Part shown: in pieces, positions 6,036-9,304 of the stretch | How the letters are laid out: the number at the start of each line of letters is the position of its first letter | Numbering within the stretch: position 1 is the stretch's first letter | Assembly (NCBI GenBank): GCA_052389555.1 | Contig: JBQTHV010000119.1 | Span: forward strand, 1-9,304 | DNA from: JABFSM01 sp052389555 | GTDB lineage: Bacteria > Gemmatimonadota > Gemmatimonadetes > Gemmatimonadales > GWC2-71-9 | Reading direction: 5' to 3' | DNA: 9,304 nucleotides | The notes under the pieces: model-generated | What the model was told of the DNA's origin: nothing | What the model saw: only the letters and a program-made list of their open reading frames with translations | Database searches by the model: none | Program-made: the position numbers and the translations under genes

Positions 6036-7865
6036 ATGCGGATGCGAACTCTGATCCAGTGTGGCGCGCTCCTCGGGGCGGTCGGGCTCGGGGCGTGCGA
6101 GCTGGTGGTCATCAACCCCAACAACCCGTCCCAGGTCCAGGTCAAGGGCACCCCGTCCGACCTGGACAACTTCCTGGGAAGCCTGTACCGGCGCTGGCAC
6201 TCCGGCTTGTATGGGGTAACCGGGAACGTGTGGGGCATGATGAACATCATGTCGTTCGAGAACTACTCGACCCTGGCGAACAACTGCCAGAATCGGAGCT
6301 ATCCGGTTCCGGATGCGTCGCCCGCCGATAACCAGATCGGCAACGCGTGTGGGGGCGAGCAGGGCCTCATCTATAACCGGCACTCGGAGACGGGCCGGGG
6401 GGCGGCCGACGTGCTCCGGCGAATGAACGAGGGTCTGAGCTTCGGCTCGCCCGGACAGGACGCCCGCAACCGGGCGTTCGCGGAGTTCATCCGGGGTCTT
6501 TCGCTCGGGTACTTATCGCTGGTCTATGATTCCTCGGCGGTCATCAAGCCCGATGATCCGCTCACCCCGGCAGGCACGGCCGAGCCGGGAGAGTTGGCGA
6601 AGTACACGGCAGTGTTCGAGGAAGCGATGGTGGCGTTCCAGAACGCCCTCGACGCGGCCTCTGACCCAGCCGCCACGGGCCCGGGTGGCTTCGCATTGCC
6701 TTCGAACTGGATGTTCACGAACCAGCCCAGTTCGGTGACTGCGACGGAGTTTATCAAGATCCTGCGGAGCTACCGGGCCCGGATCCGTGCCTCGCTCGCC
6801 CGCTACCCTAACGCGGCGGCTTGCGCGGCAGGGGGCTCGAACAACGTTTGCGCGGATGAAATCACCGCCGACGATGTGGATTGGGCGGCAGTCGCGGCGG
6901 ATGCCCAGAACGGCATCACCAGTGACCTTCGTATCACGACCAGTACCGTGACCGGCCCCAACATGTCATGGGTGGCTCAATGGCTCTCCTACACGACATG
7001 GCACCAGATGACGCCGTTCATCTCAGGGATGGCGGACACGACCGGGGCCTACGCAGCCTGGCTTGCCCTTCCCATCGCGAGTCGGGGTGTGGGATCCGTG
7101 TTCTTCATGCAGACGCCCGACCAGCGGTGGCCCAAGGGAGCCGACCGCGCGGCGCAGCGCGCTGACCTGGATTTGTCGGCTTGTTCCAATCCGAATCAGG
7201 TCTGCAAGCGGTTCTTCGTGAACCGGGCGACTGCTGACCCGGTTACCAATACGTGGGGGGTCTCGCAGTATGACTTCGGCCGCTTTATCTCGTGGCGGAC
7301 TTCAGGCACTGCGGGGACCGGTCAGGACGGACCCTTCCCATTCTTCACCAAGGCCGAGCTGGATCTCTTGCAGGCCGAGGCGCTGTTCCGGCAGCAAAAC
7401 TATGCCGCCGTCCTCCCGCTGGTGAACCGAACCCGGACCGCCTGCGGTCCGGGGGGTGTCCCGGCTGGGTGTACTGCTCGCCCGGCCGGAAGCGGCCTCG
7501 CGGGCGAGCCTGGTGGCGGGCTCCCTGCGCTCGTGGCTGCCGACAACACCACGCCGATTCCCGGCGGCAACGCTTGCGTTCCGAAGCGTGCGGTGAATGG
7601 CGCGGATGCCGGCGGCGGGACCGTGGTCTGTGGAACCCTGTGGGACGCTTTGAAGTGGGAGAAGCGCATGGAAGCAGGCTACACCCACTTCGCCCCGTGG
7701 TTCATGGATAGCCGACGCTGGGGTGATTTGGCGGACGGTGTCCCGGTCGATTGGCCGACTCCGTACCAGGACCTCCAGGTGCGGCTCCGGGAGGGGTTGC
7801 AGATCTACAGCACGGGCGGTCCGAACCCGTATCACCGCTCGGCCGGAAGCAGTTACGGATGGTAG
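6036..7865 (+). CDS. SusD/RagB-type nutrient-binding outer-membrane lipoprotein
   Basis: A 609-aa lipoprotein and the natural partner of the receptor upstream. The signal ends in the lipobox LGAC with lipid Cys21, followed by ELVVINPNNPSQVQ; an N-P-N-N-P start is common after the lipid anchor in SusD-like proteins. The helical middle (for example the segment around RGAADVLRRMNEG and FAEFIRGLSLGYLSLVYD) fits the TPR-like SusD fold. The C-terminal block WEKRMEAGYTHFAPW and MDSRRWGDL (541-565) matches the family's K-R-x-E...RRWGDL signature. SusD proteins cap the SusC barrel like a lid and capture ligand. Beyond Cys21, ten cysteines form five close pairs (84/105, 263/272, 383/390, 470/479, 514/532), a probable set of disulfides. 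The region about 470-535 is Gly/Pro-rich. ATG 6036 was chosen because AGGAG lies 10 nt upstream; a GTG at 6027 is possible but poorly spaced. It is longer than B. thetaiotaomicron SusD. Confidence 0.93.
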   Translation: MRMRTLIQCGALLGAVGLGACELVVINPNNPSQVQVKGTPSDLDNFLGSLYRRWHSGLYGVTGNVWGMMNIMSFENYSTLANNCQNRSYPVPDASPADNQIGNACGGEQGLIYNRHSETGRGAADVLRRMNEGLSFGSPGQDARNRAFAEFIRGLSLGYLSLVYDSSAVIKPDDPLTPAGTAEPGELAKYTAVFEEAMVAFQNALDAASDPAATGPGGFALPSNWMFTNQPSSVTATEFIKILRSYRARIRASLARYPNAAACAAGGSNNVCADEITADDVDWAAVAADAQNGITSDLRITTSTVTGPNMSWVAQWLSYTTWHQMTPFISGMADTTGAYAAWLALPIASRGVGSVFFMQTPDQRWPKGADRAAQRADLDLSACSNPNQVCKRFFVNRATADPVTNTWGVSQYDFGRFISWRTSGTAGTGQDGPFPFFTKAELDLLQAEALFRQQNYAAVLPLVNRTRTACGPGGVPAGCTARPAGSGLAGEPGGGLPALVAADNTTPIPGGNACVPKRAVNGADAGGGTVVCGTLWDALKWEKRMEAGYTHFAPWFMDSRRWGDLADGVPVDWPTPYQDLQVRLREGLQIYSTGGPNPYHRSAGSSYGW

Positions 7866-7869
7866 GCGA

Positions 7870-8358
7870 GTGCTGATTGGGTTTTGGCAGCACAAGATAG
7901 TCAGCGCAGTAGTACTGGTCTCTCTCGCGGGCTGCTACAGCTACGCAGCCCCGAGAGGGCCCGAGCCCCAGACCGGCACCAACGTCGCGCTGGACATCAA
8001 TGATGCGGGACGCGAGGCATTGGGTGGGCAGATGGGACCGGACATCGCCACGGTCCAGGGCCAGCTGATCGAGCGGGACTCGGCGAGTTATCTCCTGGCG
8101 GTCTCGGCAGTCAAGCTGCGGGCGGGTGGCGACCAGGTCTGGACCGGCGAGCGGGTTAGGATTCGGAACGACTATGTGTGGAACCGCTCCGAGCGGCGGC
8201 TGTCCTGGGGCCGGACCGTGGCATTCGGAGCGCTGAGCGTGGGAGGGATCGGAGGTCTGCTGGCCGCCCTCGGTGCCTTCGATCCGGGGTTTCAGGAGCC
8301 CGGGAACGGCAACTGCGAGCCTCCGAATTGTCCTGATGAACGACGGGTTCGGCCCTAG
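7870..8358 (+). CDS. Small lipoprotein of unknown function, third gene of the SusCD unit
   Basis: A 162-aa protein I do not recognise as a named family. The start is a GTG 4 bp after the SusD-type stop; from there the sequence is a good lipoprotein signal (IVSAVVLVSLAGC, lipid Cys22). The same frame stays open upstream to 7723, but that extension overlaps the SusD-type gene and is Arg/Ser-rich without a signal, so I rejected it. The mature part, about 35-112, is predicted beta-rich (TNVALDINDAGREALGG, TVQGQLIERDSASYLLAVSAV, GERVRIRNDYVW). A hydrophobic Gly/Ala-rich segment at about 116-138 could be a membrane or membrane-associated helix. The tail carries NCEPPNC, a close cysteine pair (149/154). 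The short gap suggests co-translation with the SusD-type gene. Position after SusD recalls SusE/SusF-like accessory lipoproteins, but there is no sequence evidence for ligand binding. Confidence 0.75.
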   Translation: MLIGFWQHKIVSAVVLVSLAGCYSYAAPRGPEPQTGTNVALDINDAGREALGGQMGPDIATVQGQLIERDSASYLLAVSAVKLRAGGDQVWTGERVRIRNDYVWNRSERRLSWGRTVAFGALSVGGIGGLLAALGAFDPGFQEPGNGNCEPPNCPDERRVRP

Positions 8359-8384
8359 GGTCGGACCAGCACCTCAACCTCGAT

Positions 8385-8388
8385 GGAG
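8385..8388 (+). promoter_or_regulatory. Shine-Dalgarno GGAG deciding the DUF4397-type start
   Basis: GGAG lies 6 nt before the ATG at 8395. The in-frame ATG at 8383 has no such site and overlaps this one, so 8395 is preferred. Confidence 0.6.
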
Positions 8389-8394
8389 TCCGTA

Positions 8395-9249
8395 ATGCGA
8401 CGTCTATTCCAGTGGGGCCTGTGTTGCGTCGGCATCGGCGCCGTGGTCGCGTGCAAGCCGGAGGAGGTGATCGAGGTGGAGACCCCACCGACTGCCGGCA
8501 TCCGGTTCTTGCATCTGTCTCCTGACTTCCGGTCGGTGGACTTCCGGGCGGTCGACATCCTCGAGAATACGACGTTCCATGACCTCGCGTACCGAAGCAC
8601 CGCCGTGTTTCTCTACAAGAACGCCCGGGCCGATCAACCCCGGCACTTCAAGATCTTTCTGACCCCGATCGCTTCCGATCCCCCCGACAAGCAGATCCAG
8701 GATGCCCAGACGGTCGTCGCTGATCTGGAAAACGTAACGCTCGAGGCTGGCAAGAGGTACACGGTCCTCCTCTGGGGTTATGCTTCGGGATCGCCGGTAC
8801 CGCAGCGGGTCGATATTCTCACCGACGATCCGGCTGACCCGGGCACCCAGGTGGCACTCCGGATCATCAACGCCAGCGGCAATTCGATCGACGGTCGAGC
8901 GTACGTGACTTCCGCGGGCGCCCCGGCGACGGCAACTTGGTCCGCGGTTCCGGCGCTGTCGTCTTCCGCGTACTCCAACTTCGCCACCAACTCCTCGATC
9001 ACGTTCTCCGCGCGGGATGTTGGCGCCGCGGCGAACCTCGCCACCGGAGTAGCTCCGGCCGGCACGGCGCAGCTGGTGGATTTCGAGGCGATCCCGGGCA
9101 CCAACGTTGCTGGCTCGGCGATTGTCGGGATCTTCGCGCCCCGCTCGGTGGCGGGAAGCGCCGCGCCCAACATCACGAGTGCCGGGTTCATCTTCGGCTT
9201 CGACCGCCGGCCGCCCCGGACCTGTGCGCTCTGCGCACCGGCGCAGTGA
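8395..9249 (+). CDS. DUF4397-type lipoprotein
   Basis: A 284-aa lipoprotein: signal WGLCCVGIGAVVAC with lipid Cys20. Residues about 35-155 match what I know of DUF4397: IRFLHLSPDFRSVDFRAVDI, then FHDLAYRSTAVFLYKNA, VTLEAGKRYTVLLWGY and ILTDDPADPGTQVALRIINAS. A second beta-rich half (about 152-270, VALRIINASGNSIDGRAYV, SAYSNFATNSSITFSARD, TAQLVDFEAIPG) looks like another Ig-like unit. It ends with CALCAPAQ, a C-x-x-C motif at 277-280. DUF4397 proteins are exported domains of unknown function. Placement last in the SusCD unit suggests a surface or periplasmic accessory, but this is inference. The acidic residues just after the lipid Cys (CKPEEVIEVE) faintly recall lipoprotein surface-export signals of Bacteroidota. 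The ATG at 8395 is chosen on the GGAG site; 8383 would add four residues. Confidence 0.85.
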   Translation: MRRLFQWGLCCVGIGAVVACKPEEVIEVETPPTAGIRFLHLSPDFRSVDFRAVDILENTTFHDLAYRSTAVFLYKNARADQPRHFKIFLTPIASDPPDKQIQDAQTVVADLENVTLEAGKRYTVLLWGYASGSPVPQRVDILTDDPADPGTQVALRIINASGNSIDGRAYVTSAGAPATATWSAVPALSSSAYSNFATNSSITFSARDVGAAANLATGVAPAGTAQLVDFEAIPGTNVAGSAIVGIFAPRSVAGSAAPNITSAGFIFGFDRRPPRTCALCAPAQ

Positions 9250-9256
9250 TGGGGTA

Positions 9257-9268
9257 GCGGAAAACCGC
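9257..9268 (+). other. Short hairpin GCGG-AAAA-CCGC after the last gene
   Basis: A perfect 4-bp stem with an AAAA loop starts 8 nt after the DUF4397-type stop. Without a T-run it is weak as an intrinsic terminator. The remaining bases to 9304 contain GAGG/GGAGG stretches that might precede a further gene, but no start codon context can be judged inside the window. Confidence 0.25.
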
Positions 9269-9304
9269 GCGTGTTAGCGAGGTGGAGGCCGCCGGGTGCA
9301 CGAC

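Noticed and set aside
7723..7869. N-terminal extension of the small lipoprotein into the SusD-type gene
   Set aside because: It is Arg/Ser-rich shadow sequence overlapping the well-supported SusD C-terminus, and it would bury the lipoprotein signal.

Overview
The window looks like a piece of a high-GC bacterial chromosome from a lineage that uses SusC/SusD outer-membrane uptake pairs. I place it most probably in Gemmatimonadota. The reasons are GC-rich codon use, a SusC-type TonB-dependent receptor followed by a SusD-type lipoprotein, and clear Shine-Dalgarno sites in front of most genes; Bacteroidota, the classic SusCD owners, usually lack such sites and are usually less GC-rich. The phylum is an inference from style and no marker gene is present.

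Layout. Positions 1-1226 (minus strand, running off the left edge) carry a lipoprotein with five Asp-rich FG-GAP/VCBS calcium-binding repeats, of the CRTAC1/ASPIC-UnbV type. A 99-bp divergent intergenic region with a candidate sigma-70 promoter separates it from a plus-strand gene at 1326-2135. That gene encodes a secreted protein with a carboxypeptidase-regulatory-like domain and a TonB plug-like domain but no beta-barrel. A gene-free stretch follows (2136-2566). It begins exactly after the stop codon with nine in-phase 8-bp repeats, then holds two 8-bp inverted repeats, an ECF-sigma-like GGAAC-N15-GTCAGA element and a small GC hairpin.

From 2567 to 9249 lies a compact plus-strand unit, very probably an operon: a SusC/RagA-type receptor (1151 aa), a SusD/RagB-type lipoprotein (609 aa, 13-bp gap), a small unknown lipoprotein (162 aa, 4-bp gap) and a DUF4397-type lipoprotein (284 aa, 36-bp gap). 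The last 55 bases hold no gene start that I can support.

How it may work. SusC and SusD would form a lidded outer-membrane importer powered by TonB. The two lipoproteins behind SusD occupy the place where SusE/SusF-like accessory proteins sit in Bacteroidota and may be envelope or surface partners. The CRTAC1-like protein and the barrel-less plug protein are plausible accessory envelope proteins. No glycosidase, peptidase, sigma/anti-sigma pair or transporter in the window reveals the substrate. The oddest shared property is an abundance of closely spaced cysteine pairs across the exported proteins, suggesting disulfide-stabilised loops. No RNA gene, insertion sequence or CRISPR array was seen.
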